Shown here piece by piece: positions 44,142 through 53,640 of a stretch of DNA of 64,000 nt. A model generated the notes under the pieces. That model had not been told where the DNA came from, did not search any database, and saw nothing but the letters and a program-made list of their open reading frames with translations. The stretch's first letter is position 1. Every line of letters begins with the position of its first letter. Source of the DNA: Deltaproteobacteria bacterium. GTDB taxonomy: Bacteria; Myxococcota_A; Polyangia; HGW-17; SLPX01. The translations under genes and the position numbers were made by a program. The stretch is from NCBI GenBank assembly GCA_021162935.1, contig JAGGXR010000111.1, positions 1 through 64,000 of the forward strand, given 5' to 3'.

Positions 44142-44299
44142 GGGCGCGATCAATCGCGCCCCTACGAAAACGAATCCGTGGGCGCGATGAATCCGTGGGC
44201 GCGATGAATCGCGCCCCTACGAAAACGAAAACCGTCGTTTCCTTGGGCCATCGCGTCCCGGAGGGCGCGACAAATCATTGGGCGCGACAAATCGCGCCC
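44142..44299 (+). repeat. REP palindromes, left block (three copies)
   Basis: Palindromes at 44142-44161, 44197-44216 and 44280-44299 follow the form GGGCGCGAT-NN-ATCGCGCCC (the third has 8-base arms and a CAAA loop). Each is preceded by a half copy ending in ATCC or ATCATT and followed by CTACG. The last abuts the stop codon of the transposase gene. Confidence 0.92.
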
Positions 44300-44869
44300 C
44301 TACGAAGAACCTGACCAATGTCTGGTGGTGCCTACATTCCGCAGGACACGATCCGCATTGGCCGGGTTGTCATGATCCTCGACCCAGCGTCCCGGATTCC
44401 CCATGATATATTCCCGAATGCGGTCCAGGTCCTTTTCGTTGCGCACGACGTGTTCATAGTAGTTACGCTGCCAGACCCGCACAACAGAAATATTGCTCAT
44501 CCGGTTGATTCCAATCGTTACGCGCCCCTTGAACCCTCGTACCACATTCCCCAGCGTAGGGGCGCGATTCATCGCGCCCTCCGCTCCTGCGGCCGACGAC
44601 GATTCGTCCGGTGCCAACACAATGATACCGTGGACATGGTTTGGCATGATCACAAATGCGTCTGTTTCCATCCTCGCGTAGTGCCGTGGCAGATCATCCC
44701 ACACCTTCTCGACAACCCGCCCTGCATCGTTCAGCACCATCGTGCCATCCACAATCCGTCCGAACAGGCATCTGTGCTCATGCGTGCAGATCGTGACAAA
44801 ATATGCCCCGGCACGACCATAGTCGTATCCAGCAAGCCGCATCACCCGACGCTCGTGTTTCTTTTCCAT
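44300..44869 (-). CDS. REP-associated tyrosine transposase (RAYT, Y1/HUH family)
   Basis: A 189-residue single-strand nuclease that recognises and spreads REP palindromes. The HUH motif is MPNHVHGIIVL. The catalytic Tyr region is RVWQRNYYEHVVRNEKDLDRI with IREYIMGNPGRW after it. The N-terminal YFVTICTHEHRCLFG is a family hallmark. The ATG at 44869 has GGGGAAG upstream. The residues [17 protein letters not shown] between the HUH and Tyr parts are encoded by an inverted REP copy inside the gene. The TAG stop is made of CTA from the REP flank. The frame is intact, so the enzyme may be active. Confidence 0.93.
   Translation of the reverse strand: MEKKHERRVMRLAGYDYGRAGAYFVTICTHEHRCLFGRIVDGTMVLNDAGRVVEKVWDDLPRHYARMETDAFVIMPNHVHGIIVLAPDESSSAAGAEGAMNRAPTLGNVVRGFKGRVTIGINRMSNISVVRVWQRNYYEHVVRNEKDLDRIREYIMGNPGRWVEDHDNPANADRVLRNVGTTRHWSGSS
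44560..44579 (-). repeat. Inverted REP copy inside the transposase gene
   Basis: GGGCGCGAT-TC-ATCGCGCCC, with CGTAG on its left, so it is in the opposite orientation to the flanking copies. It keeps the transposase reading frame and encodes part of EGAMNRAPT. Confidence 0.9.
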
Positions 44870-44942
44870 GTCTTCCCCGACACAATGGCCCAATGCCCAT
44901 TTTTCCGCAGAAGGCGATGCCCCAAGGCCCTCGCCTCTCGGA

Positions 44943-45080
44943 GGGCGCGATGAATCCTTGGGCGCGATGAATCCTTGGGCGCGATGAATCGCGCCCCTAC
45001 GAAAACGAAAAAACTCGTTTCCTTGGGCCATCGCGTCCTCGGAGGGCGCGATGAATCCGTGGGCGCGATGAATCGCGCCC

Positions 45081-45084
<4 letters not shown>
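44943..45084 (+). repeat. REP palindromes, right block (two copies plus half copies)
   Basis: Palindromes at 44977-44996 and 45061-45080 with half copies GGGCGCGATGAATCC before them. The last palindrome is followed by CTAC, whose CTA is the stop codon of sucD read on the minus strand. Confidence 0.92.
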
Positions 45085-45950
<866 letters not shown>

Positions 45951-45980
45951 GTTTCTCCATCCTTTCCGAGTCGGTTGCGG

Positions 45981-47177
45981 TCAACCGGCCAGTTCCACGG
46001 CCTTCCGGGCACCATCGGCCATATTGGCCGCCGTCACGATGTCCAAACCGGAGGCCGCCAGAATCTCCTTGCCCTCGTCCACCTTCGTCCCCTCGAGCCG
46101 CACCACGAGCGGCACCTTGAGCCCAACCTCTCGAACGGCCTGGACCACGCCGGTCGCAATCACGTCGCAGCGCATGATGCCGCCGAAAATGTTGATAAAA
46201 ATGGCCCGAACCTTGGGGTCTGCCGTGATAATCTTGAATGCTGCCGTCACCTGATCGGCCTTGGCGCCGCCGCCCACGTCCAGGAAGTTGGCCGGGTTAC
46301 CGCCTTCGAGTTTGATGATGTCCATGGTGGCCATGGCGAGGCCTGCTCCGTTTACCATGCAGCCAATATTTCCATCCATGGAAATGTAGCTCAGACCCCA
46401 CTTGCGTCCTTCCTGTTCCGATGGATCCTCCTCGTCCGGGTCGCGAAGCTCCGCCCAGTCGGGATGTCGGAACGCCGCGTTGTCATCCAGGTTTACCTTG
46501 GCATCGAGCGCCACGACCCGACCATCTGTGGTCACCACCAGGGGATTGATCTCCACCAAAGATGCATCCAACTCGAAGAACGCTTTGCCACAGGCCTGGA
46601 GCAGAGCCGACGCCGTGCGAAAAACAGAACCTTCCAAACCAAGACGGCTGGCAATGTTTCTGGCCCGAAAAGGAAGGAACCCACGCACCGGGTCACCTGG
46701 CTCGGCAACGATCTTGTCGGGATGATGCGCCGCCACCTCTTCGATTTCCATGCCGCCTTCGGTAGAAGCCATGAGCACCGGACGTTCGGAAACACGGTCC
46801 ACCACGAGGCCTGCATACAGCTCGCGTTCGATATCGAGACCTTCTTCGACGAGCAGGCGTCGCACGGTCTTGCCGTCGGGTCCGGTCTGCTTCGTCACAA
46901 GCACGGACCCGAGCATGGCGCCAGCCAACTCCCGCACCTCGTCCACCGAGTGGGCGAGCTTCACACCGCCCAGATCGTCGTGGCCCACGAATCGGCCCTT
47001 GCCTCGACCCCCTGCATGAATCTGTGCCTTGAGAACCACCAGGTCCTTGCCCGTCTCCTTCATGAGACGCGCCGCCTCGTCAGCAGCCTGCTGGGGTGTG
47101 GTCACCATGACGCCTCGGGGCACAGTGACCCCCAAATCGGCGAGCAATCGCTTTGCCTGATACTCGTGAATCTTCAT
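45981..47177 (-). CDS. sucC: Succinyl-CoA synthetase beta subunit
   Basis: The nucleotide-binding subunit of succinyl-CoA synthetase. Length 398 is normal. The ATP-grasp fold shows [21 protein letters not shown] at the start, [14 protein letters not shown], the metal-binding [21 protein letters not shown], and [28 protein letters not shown] near the end. AGGAG lies 6 bases before the ATG at 47177. Longer open sequence upstream is non-coding. It forms an operon with sucD. The last step of the complex can run in either direction depending on the cell's need for CoA and ATP or GTP. Confidence 0.97.
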   Translation of the reverse strand: MKIHEYQAKRLLADLGVTVPRGVMVTTPQQAADEAARLMKETGKDLVVLKAQIHAGGRGKGRFVGHDDLGGVKLAHSVDEVRELAGAMLGSVLVTKQTGPDGKTVRRLLVEEGLDIERELYAGLVVDRVSERPVLMASTEGGMEIEEVAAHHPDKIVAEPGDPVRGFLPFRARNIASRLGLEGSVFRTASALLQACGKAFFELDASLVEINPLVVTTDGRVVALDAKVNLDDNAAFRHPDWAELRDPDEEDPSEQEGRKWGLSYISMDGNIGCMVNGAGLAMATMDIIKLEGGNPANFLDVGGGAKADQVTAAFKIITADPKVRAIFINIFGGIMRCDVIATGVVQAVREVGLKVPLVVRLEGTKVDEGKEILAASGLDIVTAANMADGARKAVELAG

Positions 47178-47273
47178 ATCGGACTCCTGCGACGGGCGGC
47201 CCGTGTCGCCCAGGGTTGTAAGCCTTCCCCGGTCGACCGGCCGGGGCGTTTCATTCCATCCAAGGCGGCAGTG

Positions 47274-47302
47274 TATATAACAGTGCGGATGCAACGAATC
47301 AA
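47274..47302 (-). promoter_or_regulatory. Candidate promoter for sucCD
   Basis: On the minus strand TTGATT (47302-47297) and TATATA (47279-47274) with a 17-base spacer, about 90 bases before sucC. This is one of the better matches in the window. The remainder of the 393-base gap between sucC and metK holds the metK promoter candidate and an A-rich stretch at 47471-47480. Confidence 0.5.
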
Positions 47303-47412
47303 CTGCCTTGGCGGCACCATTCACCACACAGCCACAGGGGCCACTCGCGCCCGCCCCAGTCGGGAGTTTCCTCGTGTCCGCCCATGCCAGAAACAGAATT
47401 CGTTTTCGATTC

Positions 47413-47441
47413 TTGACAGATCGCAAGAAGCAAAACACACT
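47413..47441 (+). promoter_or_regulatory. Candidate promoter for metK
   Basis: A perfect TTGACA (47413-47418) and a weak CACACT (47436-47441) with a 17-base spacer, about 130 bases before metK. I see no known SAM riboswitch in the leader. Confidence 0.4.
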
Positions 47442-47570
47442 ACCGTGCTGTTTTACGTGGGGTCGCGTCAGCAAAAAAAAAACAGATAGATGCGCCATCT
47501 CCCATGATGAAGAAGAAAGCGATAGCAGGCACAGATCATTTCTGCGCGTCACGAAAGAATGGAGGTTCTG

Positions 47571-48857
47571 ATGAGTGAATTCGTATTTACGTCCGAGTCG
47601 GTGACCGAAGGGCACCCCGACAAGGTCTGTGACCAAATTTCCGATGCGGTACTCGACGCCATCATCGCCAACGATCCAGCTTGCCGCGTGGCCTGTGAAA
47701 CGTCGGTGAAGACCGGCTACGTTCTGATCGCCGGAGAGATCACCACGAGTACGTACGTCCATTTTCCCAGGATCGTCCGAGAAACGATCAAAAGCATCGG
47801 ATACGACAACTCCGACTTGGGATTCGACTATCGCACCTGTGCCGTGTTGTCGGCCATCGAACAGCAGTCGCCAGACATCGCCCGCGGCGTAGCAGGCAAA
47901 GGCGCCTATACGAAACGGGATCAAGGGGCTGGCGACCAGGGCATGATGTTCGGCTACGCGGTTAACGAGACAAAGGAACTGATGCCGGCAACGGCCATCT
48001 GGTCCCACCGGCTCGCGGAACGTCTGGCCAAGGTGCGCAAGAACAAAACCCTGGACTTCCTGCGCCCAGACGGCAAAAGCCAAGTCTCCGTCCGATACCG
48101 CGACGGCAAACCCGTGGCCATCGACAGCGTGGTGGTGTCGTCTCAGCACAGTGCAGACGTGAGCCGAAAGACGTTGGTCGAGGGCATCATGGAGACCGTC
48201 GTCAAGAAGGTGCTTCCCGCCAGGATGCTCCACGCCAAAACCAAATACTACATCAACCCCACCGGACGATTCGTGTTGGGCGGGCCACTTGCCGACTCGG
48301 GCCTGACCGGGCGCAAGATCATCGTCGATACTTATGGCGGCTGGGGCCGCCATGGTGGCGGAGCGTTTTCCGGCAAGGACCCAAGTAAAGTGGATCGCTC
48401 TGCCAGCTACTACGCACGCTACATGGCCAAGAACGTGGTCGCCGCCGGTCTGGCGGACCGCTGCGAGATCCAACTCGCCTATGCCATCGGTGTGGCACGC
48501 CCCGTCAGCCTCCACGTGGACACGTTTGGAACCGGAATTCTGTCCGATGACCGGATCGCCAAGATCGTGGGCAAAGTGTTCGACCCGAGGCCAGCCGTCA
48601 TCATCGAGGAACTGGACCTGCTGCGGCCCATCTATCTACGGACTGCTACCTACGGCCACTTCGGCAGGCCTCAGAAGAGCTTCACGTGGGAACGGACCGA
48701 CCGAGTCGACGCGCTCCGCGCCGCTGCCGGGCTGGAGAAGGAGCCGACCGCTGCAAGCAGCCGGTCGAAATCCAAGCCCCGGACCGTCGTTGCTAAACGC
48801 GTCGTGGCAAAAAAAACGAAATCCAACAAGAAAAAGAGCCGTTCTGCAAAGAAATAG
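47571..48857 (+). CDS. metK: S-adenosylmethionine synthetase with basic C-terminal tail
   Basis: Makes S-adenosylmethionine from methionine and ATP. Conserved parts are [35 protein letters not shown], the glycine-rich [22 protein letters not shown] and HVDTFGTG. The catalytic body ends around residue 390. An extra 40 residues follow that are almost entirely Lys, Arg, Ser, Thr and Ala ([20 protein letters not shown]). Total 428, compared with about 385-400 for the family. GGAGG lies 5 bases before the ATG at 47571. It is divergent from sucCD and convergent with ahcY. It supplies SAM for RlmN and the radical SAM enzymes of this window. Confidence 0.96.
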   Translation: MSEFVFTSESVTEGHPDKVCDQISDAVLDAIIANDPACRVACETSVKTGYVLIAGEITTSTYVHFPRIVRETIKSIGYDNSDLGFDYRTCAVLSAIEQQSPDIARGVAGKGAYTKRDQGAGDQGMMFGYAVNETKELMPATAIWSHRLAERLAKVRKNKTLDFLRPDGKSQVSVRYRDGKPVAIDSVVVSSQHSADVSRKTLVEGIMETVVKKVLPARMLHAKTKYYINPTGRFVLGGPLADSGLTGRKIIVDTYGGWGRHGGGAFSGKDPSKVDRSASYYARYMAKNVVAAGLADRCEIQLAYAIGVARPVSLHVDTFGTGILSDDRIAKIVGKVFDPRPAVIIEELDLLRPIYLRTATYGHFGRPQKSFTWERTDRVDALRAAAGLEKEPTAASSRSKSKPRTVVAKRVVAKKTKSNKKKSRSAKK

Positions 48858-49105
48858 TCCCAACGCAGATCCCAGCCAGTCGGACGCACCTCACGTTGCC
48901 CCTGTACCTTTCCCCCCTAAAAAAAAGACCATTCCAGTACCAACGACTGCGCCCTCCTTTGACTCGCACACAGACAAATGAATAATGAATGCGGCACGTC
49001 GTTCTGCCCGTGCCCTATTTTCTTGATGAAAGCATGACGTGTCGCGAGCAGGAAGAGGAACGAAAAAGGGAGGAGAGAACCGAGCGTGGTCGTGCGACTG
49101 AGCAA

Positions 49106-50359
49106 TCAGGTTCCGGCAGAGTAGTCCACCGCGTACCGCTTCTGCTCCTCGGTCAACTCGTCGATGTCGATGCCCATGGTCCTGAGCTTGATGCCCGCGA
49201 TCTCCTGGTCCTGCTCCTCGGGCAGTTCGTGGACCTTGGACTCGAATTTCTCCCGCTTGGAGGACAAGAGAATCTGCGCCAGGAATTGATTGGCGAAGGA
49301 CATATCCATGACCTCGGAAGGATGCCCCTCGGCCGCCGCCAAATTCACGAGTCGCCCCTGTGCAAGAACATAGATCTTGCGCCCGTCCTTCATCAGGTAC
49401 TCTTCGTTGTTGGTCCTGATGGTCCGCACCCGTTCGGTCTTGTCGGAAAGGTCCGGCAGCTTCAGTTCGCAGTCGTAGTGCCCTGTGTTGCAGACAACAG
49501 CGCCTTCTTTCAGACTATCGAAATGCCGCCCCACGATGACGTCCTTCATCCCGGTGGCCGTAATGAACACGTCCCCAATCTTGGCGGCTTCGTCCATGGG
49601 CATGACTCGATAGCCCTCCAGGGTCGCCTTGAGCGCGGCTGTCGGCTTGACCTCGGTCACCACCACGTTGGCGCCCATTCCTTTTGCACGCATGGCACAG
49701 CCGCGTCCGCAATGTCCGAATCCCGCCACCACGATCGTTTTGCCAGCGAGCAGAATTGACGTCGCCCGCAGAATACCATCGAGCGAAGACTGACCTGTCC
49801 CGTAGACGTTATCGAAATCCCACTTGGTCTCGGCATCGTTCACGGCGATCACCGGATACTTCAGAGCGCCGTCGTCCGCCATGGCGCGCAGACGATGCAC
49901 ACCAGTGGTGGTCTCCTCGGTTCCACCGAGCACGTGCGGAATCAGGTCCGGATGCTTGGAATGGAGGGAAAAGATGAGATCCGCACCGTCGTCGAGCGTC
50001 AAGGTGGGCTGAATCTCCAACACTTTGTCGATGGCCCAATAGAATTCCTCGGTGTTCATGCCATGCCAGGCGTAGATGGGAATTCCTTCCTCGGCCAGAG
50101 CCGCGGCCACATCATCCTGGGTGGACAGGGGGTTGCAGCCGCTCCAGCAGACCTCGGCCCCTGCGGCCACGAGGGTCCGAACCAGCACCGCAGTCTCTTT
50201 GGTCACGTGGAGGCACCCGGCGATCCGCTGCCCCTTGAGAGGCTTCTCTTTCTCATATCGTTCCCTGAGCGCACGCAAGACGGGCATCCGTGATTCCGCC
50301 CAGTCAATCTTGAGCCGTCCCTGCTCCGCCAAGCCGATATCGGCAACCTTGTAGTTCAT
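49106..50359 (-). CDS. ahcY: S-adenosylhomocysteine hydrolase, short Thermotoga-type
   Basis: Splits S-adenosylhomocysteine into adenosine and homocysteine with tightly bound NAD. Length 417 with no 40-residue insertion places it with the short thermophile and archaeal type. Landmarks are RIAGCLHVTKETAVLVRTL, NDAETKWDFDNVYGTGQSSLDGILRAT, the NAD loop GFGHCGRGCAMRAKG and the C-terminal YAVDYSAGT. AAGGAAGG lies 9 bases before the ATG at 50359. It may be co-transcribed with the HU gene 309 bases upstream; that gap holds two hairpins. Convergent with metK. A 248-base gap to metK shows nothing clear. Confidence 0.96.
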   Translation of the reverse strand: MNYKVADIGLAEQGRLKIDWAESRMPVLRALRERYEKEKPLKGQRIAGCLHVTKETAVLVRTLVAAGAEVCWSGCNPLSTQDDVAAALAEEGIPIYAWHGMNTEEFYWAIDKVLEIQPTLTLDDGADLIFSLHSKHPDLIPHVLGGTEETTTGVHRLRAMADDGALKYPVIAVNDAETKWDFDNVYGTGQSSLDGILRATSILLAGKTIVVAGFGHCGRGCAMRAKGMGANVVVTEVKPTAALKATLEGYRVMPMDEAAKIGDVFITATGMKDVIVGRHFDSLKEGAVVCNTGHYDCELKLPDLSDKTERVRTIRTNNEEYLMKDGRKIYVLAQGRLVNLAAAEGHPSEVMDMSFANQFLAQILLSSKREKFESKVHELPEEQDQEIAGIKLRTMGIDIDELTEEQKRYAVDYSAGT

Positions 50360-50393
50360 ATCGCTACCTTCCTTTCCATATTCATCCAACCAT

Positions 50394-50464
50394 CGATTGC
50401 GCGACTCACCCCGCAATCGGTCTGGTCGAGACGTTCTCGTGCGATGCACGCCTCAATCGTCTCG
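50394..50464 (-). promoter_or_regulatory. Two-hairpin structured leader upstream of ahcY
   Basis: Hairpin A pairs CGAGACG (50458-50464 and 50427-50433) and contains an inner CGTGC/GCACG stem with a 3-base loop (50438-50450). Hairpin B is a perfect 8-base stem, CGATTGCG/CGCAATCG (50394-50401 and 50412-50419), with a 10-base loop. It ends 35 bases before the ahcY start. The layout resembles an RNA regulatory leader. It does not match the SAH riboswitch consensus as I know it. The other part of the 309-base gap shows nothing firm. Confidence 0.5.
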
Positions 50465-50668
50465 TTGTCTCCTCGTGGGCCGACGATCATCCTGCGATCC
50501 GAAAGCCTGTGGTCGCGTCACAATCGCCTACCGCCCATACCACGGCTCACCAGCAGGCGCACCCAGAAAGACACGAGGCCTCGCATCTGTGGGGCGACCA
50601 TGATGGAATTTGAAACTGAAATCAAGACAGAAGCTGTACCGATGCCCCCAAAATCACACGTGCCAACC

Positions 50669-50977
50669 TCACGATCCGAATGATTCGTCTTCCAGGCGAG
50701 ACGCGGCATTGATTCGCTCCCTCAACTCCTTGCCCGCTTTGAAGAACGGCAGTTTCTTGGGCGCGACGTGCACCGGATCACCGGTCCTGGGATTCCGTCC
50801 TTCATACGAATCGTAATGCCGAACCTCGAAACTACCGAAGCCGCGGATTTCGATCCGTTCTTCTCGAATCATTGCATCGCGTAAAGCGTCAAACACCGTG
50901 TTGACGGTGACCTGAGCCTTGCCCTTGGAGAGTTTCATTCGTGTAGAGACTTCTTCGATAAGCTGAGATTTGGTCAT
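50669..50977 (-). CDS. HU/IHF-family DNA-binding protein
   Basis: A 102-residue nucleoid protein that bends DNA as a dimer. MTKSQLIEEVSTRMKLSK opens the helical dimerisation part; GFGSFEVRHYDSYEGRNPRTGDPVHVAPKKLPFFKAGKELRERI carries the beta-arm with the intercalating Pro in NPRTG. The arm sequence is closer to IHF-beta than to HU, but the paralog cannot be fixed by eye. A weak ribosome site precedes the ATG. Promoter candidate at 51071-51099. Confidence 0.93.
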   Translation of the reverse strand: MTKSQLIEEVSTRMKLSKGKAQVTVNTVFDALRDAMIREERIEIRGFGSFEVRHYDSYEGRNPRTGDPVHVAPKKLPFFKAGKELRERINAASRLEDESFGS

Positions 50978-51070
50978 GTTTCTGATTCGCCTATAATCCT
51001 CGTTCGTTGTCAGACGGAGCGACGCGGCCGTTTACTTCAAGACAAAGTGCATGCCAAAATTGTGCGCAGA

Positions 51071-51099
51071 TGATACATGATGGTAGATACGAGATCAAC
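51071..51099 (-). promoter_or_regulatory. Candidate promoter for the HU/IHF gene
   Basis: On the minus strand TTGATC (51099-51094) and TATCAT (51076-51071) with a 17-base spacer. The 353-base gap up to 51330 also holds the inverted repeat listed next; otherwise nothing clear. Confidence 0.5.
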
Positions 51100-51118
51100 A
51101 GTGTTTCTTGACACTGTA
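51099..51118. promoter_or_regulatory. Operator-like inverted repeat ACAGTG-N8-CACTGT
   Basis: Perfect 6-base arms with an 8-base spacer, overlapping the -35 edge of the HU promoter candidate and containing TTGACA in the plus direction. It could be a site for a dimeric regulator acting on either divergent gene. Confidence 0.4.
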
Positions 51119-51330
51119 AAGTCATACGGGAACGACCGACTCCATTTCGCAGATTCGTGGATGAAACTGCGAAATAAAAAACCCGTGGTCCAGAGCCACA
51201 TACGAGAGGAGCCGGTCGATGAATATTATGGAAGATGTCGGTCTTGATGTCCATGCAGAATCCATCTCTATTGCCGCTGCAAGCTGGGATGGTGTTGCCC
51301 GGTCGTTCCATGTAAAAGGAGGTCCCACAG

Positions 51331-51822
51331 ATGAAGCGATTCGTGTCCATCCCAATCATCGTGGCATTGCTTTACGCACCGGTCCTAGCATCGCCGGCGG
51401 GTCGGGCATCCCGAACGATCTGGAGTCGCTCCAAAAACTGGAAGATCACCAAACGCATGCCAGGACCCGGGGGAAAAAAAGCGGGACTGGACATCACGTT
51501 GCGCCTCAATGGAAAACTGACCGGTCGTGTGGCGGACCTGGATGCCGTTTTGGACATGGCCTGGCAGGGCGCGACATGCAAGCTCCACATCAACGCGGGA
51601 CTCTTCGATGGCAGCTACGGAACGACCGGCTCTGCCAAGACGCCCTACGTCAAAGGGACGATCAAGGTCGACAAGGTCAAGGCATCCTGTTCCCTACCAA
51701 GTGCCTTTCTCACCCAGGTCAAAAGCGTAAAGCTCCACATCAACCTCCACCTCATGGGCCGCAGACTCTGCCCCGTCCACAAAGGGACCAAACCCTCCGA
51801 TTGCCTGATGCCCGTCAAGTAG
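51331..51822 (+). CDS. Small exported protein, unknown function
   Basis: A 163-residue protein with the signal peptide MKRFVSIPIIVALLYAPVLA. The mature protein is basic and beta-rich (LDITLRLNGKLTGRVADLDAVLD, CKLHINAGLFDG, VKLHINLHLMGRRLCPVHKG) with four Cys that could form two disulfides. AAGGAGG lies 7 bases before the ATG. No family recognised. It diverges from the HU gene and converges with the TPR membrane protein. Confidence 0.75.
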   Translation: MKRFVSIPIIVALLYAPVLASPAGRASRTIWSRSKNWKITKRMPGPGGKKAGLDITLRLNGKLTGRVADLDAVLDMAWQGATCKLHINAGLFDGSYGTTGSAKTPYVKGTIKVDKVKASCSLPSAFLTQVKSVKLHINLHLMGRRLCPVHKGTKPSDCLMPVK

Positions 51823-51859
51823 CATAGAGCCGCCCGGCAACGCCAGGCCGACCGATCTC

Positions 51860-52693
51860 CTAGCGATGGCTGAGCTGACGCAGCTTGCCCTTCACGATGG
51901 CGGCATATTCACTGTGAGGAAAGCGCTCCAACAGTTGCTTGTAATACCGTCTGGCAGCAGGCTCCTCTTTGAGGATGTCGTGCGCGTGCGCCAAGCGGAA
52001 CAGGCCGCTGTCATCAAGCATCTTGGGTTCCTGTCGGGTCACGGCCTCGAAGTGTTCGGCCGCATCCCGAAAATGGGACGACTGGTAGTAGGCCAGCCCC
52101 AGCCGATAATGGATCTTGCCTGCTAATGGGCCATCTGGCGCATAGCGCAAGGCGGACAGAAGATGCTTCGCTGCGGTCTTGTAATGCTTTTCCTCCATCT
52201 CTGCCAGGCCGTGGGCATACTCCTGCTGCGCCGACCGGAGACGAAGGCCACGGCTGACAAACGCCACCACGGCACGGGCAAGTGGTCCCTTGCCCCTCTT
52301 GACCGCATCGGTCTGCAAGGCAAGAGCCTTGTCCGTCTGGCCCTTCAGGAACAACTCGAAGTAGCGCACGATGCGCTCGGCGTTTTTCAACCTCTTTGTT
52401 TTGCCAACACGTTGCTGCGTCGTCAAGGCATCGACTCGGCGTTGCAGGCTTTCCGAGTGCCTCGTGGCCCTAGCCAAATCGTACGAGAAATGCTTCGTCG
52501 TCGTCCTCACCCACAAGTAGGCCGCTGCAGCGCAGAAAATTGCAAACAGGGCAAAGCTGACAATGCTCGCCGCAAGGATACGATTCCCAAGCCGCCCCAC
52601 GTGCTCGCCGAGCAGACGGAGGTCGTCACGTTGGGTTCTTTGGACATCGACGATTTGTTTCAAGCTGGTTTCGGAATTCTGGTCCTGGCTCAT
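51860..52693 (-). CDS. Inner-membrane TPR/coiled-coil protein
   Basis: A 277-residue protein with a cytoplasmic N terminus, one transmembrane helix (ILAASIVSFALFAIFCAAAAYLW, about 38-61), a short coiled coil (LARATRHSESLQRRVDALTTQQ) and a C-terminal TPR array (YKTAAKHLLSALRYAPDGPL, FRDAAEHFEAVTRQEP, RYYKQLLERFPHSEYA). The last repeat resembles YbgF/CpoB units. GGAGG precedes the ATG. It may organise envelope complexes in the periplasm; the partner is unknown. Confidence 0.82.
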   Translation of the reverse strand: MSQDQNSETSLKQIVDVQRTQRDDLRLLGEHVGRLGNRILAASIVSFALFAIFCAAAAYLWVRTTTKHFSYDLARATRHSESLQRRVDALTTQQRVGKTKRLKNAERIVRYFELFLKGQTDKALALQTDAVKRGKGPLARAVVAFVSRGLRLRSAQQEYAHGLAEMEEKHYKTAAKHLLSALRYAPDGPLAGKIHYRLGLAYYQSSHFRDAAEHFEAVTRQEPKMLDDSGLFRLAHAHDILKEEPAARRYYKQLLERFPHSEYAAIVKGKLRQLSHR

Positions 52694-52743
52694 TCGACCT
52701 CCACGGCATAGCGCACAATGCCAATACCCGTTTCGAGACGACT

Positions 52744-52773
52744 ATTATATGAAAAAGAAACTCGCTTGTACAA
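52744..52773 (-). promoter_or_regulatory. Candidate promoter for the TPR membrane protein
   Basis: A perfect TATAAT (52749-52744) with TTGTAC (52773-52768) 18 bases upstream, about 50 bases before the start at 52693. The remaining gap to 53039 shows no convincing gene. Confidence 0.55.
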
Positions 52774-53039
52774 TGATCCCCGTGACACAACGGATCCTGC
52801 TCCTTCGTCTTGCACAGCGATCACCTTCGGCTTCGGCCTATCTTTCCTGCGTCGAACCCAAAGCGCCCCATCCATCTGGTGCCCGAACCCCTTCCGCTCC
52901 AAGACAAACCTCCCGTCCGCCTCGCCAAACCACGGCCATGAGGGTGGACAATCTGCAGTCCTGATGCTAGAAAAGCGAAAGTTTTTCCGATATGTGGCGA
53001 CTCCGAAGCGAGCTGCCCAACCGAAAAAAGGAGAGCATG

Positions 53040-53150
53040 ATGGGCAGAGGTGATAAGAGACATTCCCAGAAAATGCGACGACGACAGCGGCAAAACAAAA
53101 AGAAGGACCGGATCAAGAAGGCCGCCCAGGAAGGTAAGAGCGCCCGCTAA
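53040..53150 (+). CDS. Very small basic protein (36 residues)
   Basis: Reads MGRGDKRHSQKMRRRQRQNK followed by KKDRIKKAAQEGKSAR and a TAA stop. Over 40% of the residues are Lys or Arg. AAAGGAG lies 6 bases before this ATG; an adjacent ATG three bases upstream is also possible. It ends 53 bases before xseB on the same strand. The pattern is like small ribosome- or RNA-associated basic proteins, but I cannot name a family. The strong ribosome site and the high charge bias make it more likely than not to be real. Confidence 0.65.
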   Translation: MGRGDKRHSQKMRRRQRQNKKKDRIKKAAQEGKSAR

Positions 53151-53203
53151 GGCGAATATCTGTCTCGTCGGCCAAGCCGATGGACGACCGGGAGGTCAGC
53201 GCG

Positions 53204-53476
53204 ATGGCTTCCAAAAAAAAAGACGACCGGGAGCATCAAAAAGAACCTGGTTTCGACGAAACCCTGGCCAAACTGTCTCTGCTCGTCGAGGCTTTGGAGT
53301 CTGCGGGTCTCTCTCTGGAGGAATCGCTTGGCCTCTTCGAAAAAGGAATGGCCATGGTCCGACAGGCGGAAACCATGCTGGACCAGGCGGAACAAAAAGT
53401 GGAGCGGCTCGTTTCTGGCGGAGCCACGCCGCACACCGAGCCTTTCGCAGGCCCCCTGGAAAACATCGATCCCTAG
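53204..53476 (+). CDS. xseB: Exodeoxyribonuclease VII small subunit
   Basis: A 90-residue partner of XseA, which degrades single-stranded DNA. The family pattern is complete: FDETLAKLSLLVEALESAGLSLEESLGLFEKGMAMVRQAETML. The start at 53204 has GGAGG 6 bases upstream; an ATG 24 bases earlier includes a less conserved extension. XseA is not in the window, which is unusual since the two are often adjacent. The 164-base gap to the next gene shows nothing. Confidence 0.93.
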   Translation: MASKKKDDREHQKEPGFDETLAKLSLLVEALESAGLSLEESLGLFEKGMAMVRQAETMLDQAEQKVERLVSGGATPHTEPFAGPLENIDP

Positions 53477-53640
53477 TCACCGATCGTCCTTGGCCCCCCC
53501 CTTGTCAGGCAAACGGCCGCGACAAAGGGCTTCAAGTTTCCGATTTGAACCCCCGAGCATATGATGATATTCTAGAAAAAATGAACATCGGTCGCCGACG
53601 TCACGAAATCAAATGCGTAGCTGGCACACGGATGTGAGGT

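Noticed and set aside
47442-47570. SAM riboswitch in the metK leader
   Set aside because: CTGTTTT and AAAACAG could pair, but no known SAM riboswitch core is visible.
50394-50464. SAH riboswitch before ahcY
   Set aside because: The hairpin layout is suggestive, but the CAGGCUCG core and the pseudoknot partner of the known class are not found.
52690-52902. A 70-codon minus-strand frame starting TTG with GGGAGG before it and ending in ATGA over the TPR gene start
   Set aside because: It runs through a perfect TATAAT promoter element and an AT-rich stretch, has no recognisable domain, and no homology can be tested. The promoter reading is simpler, although the ribosome site is notable.
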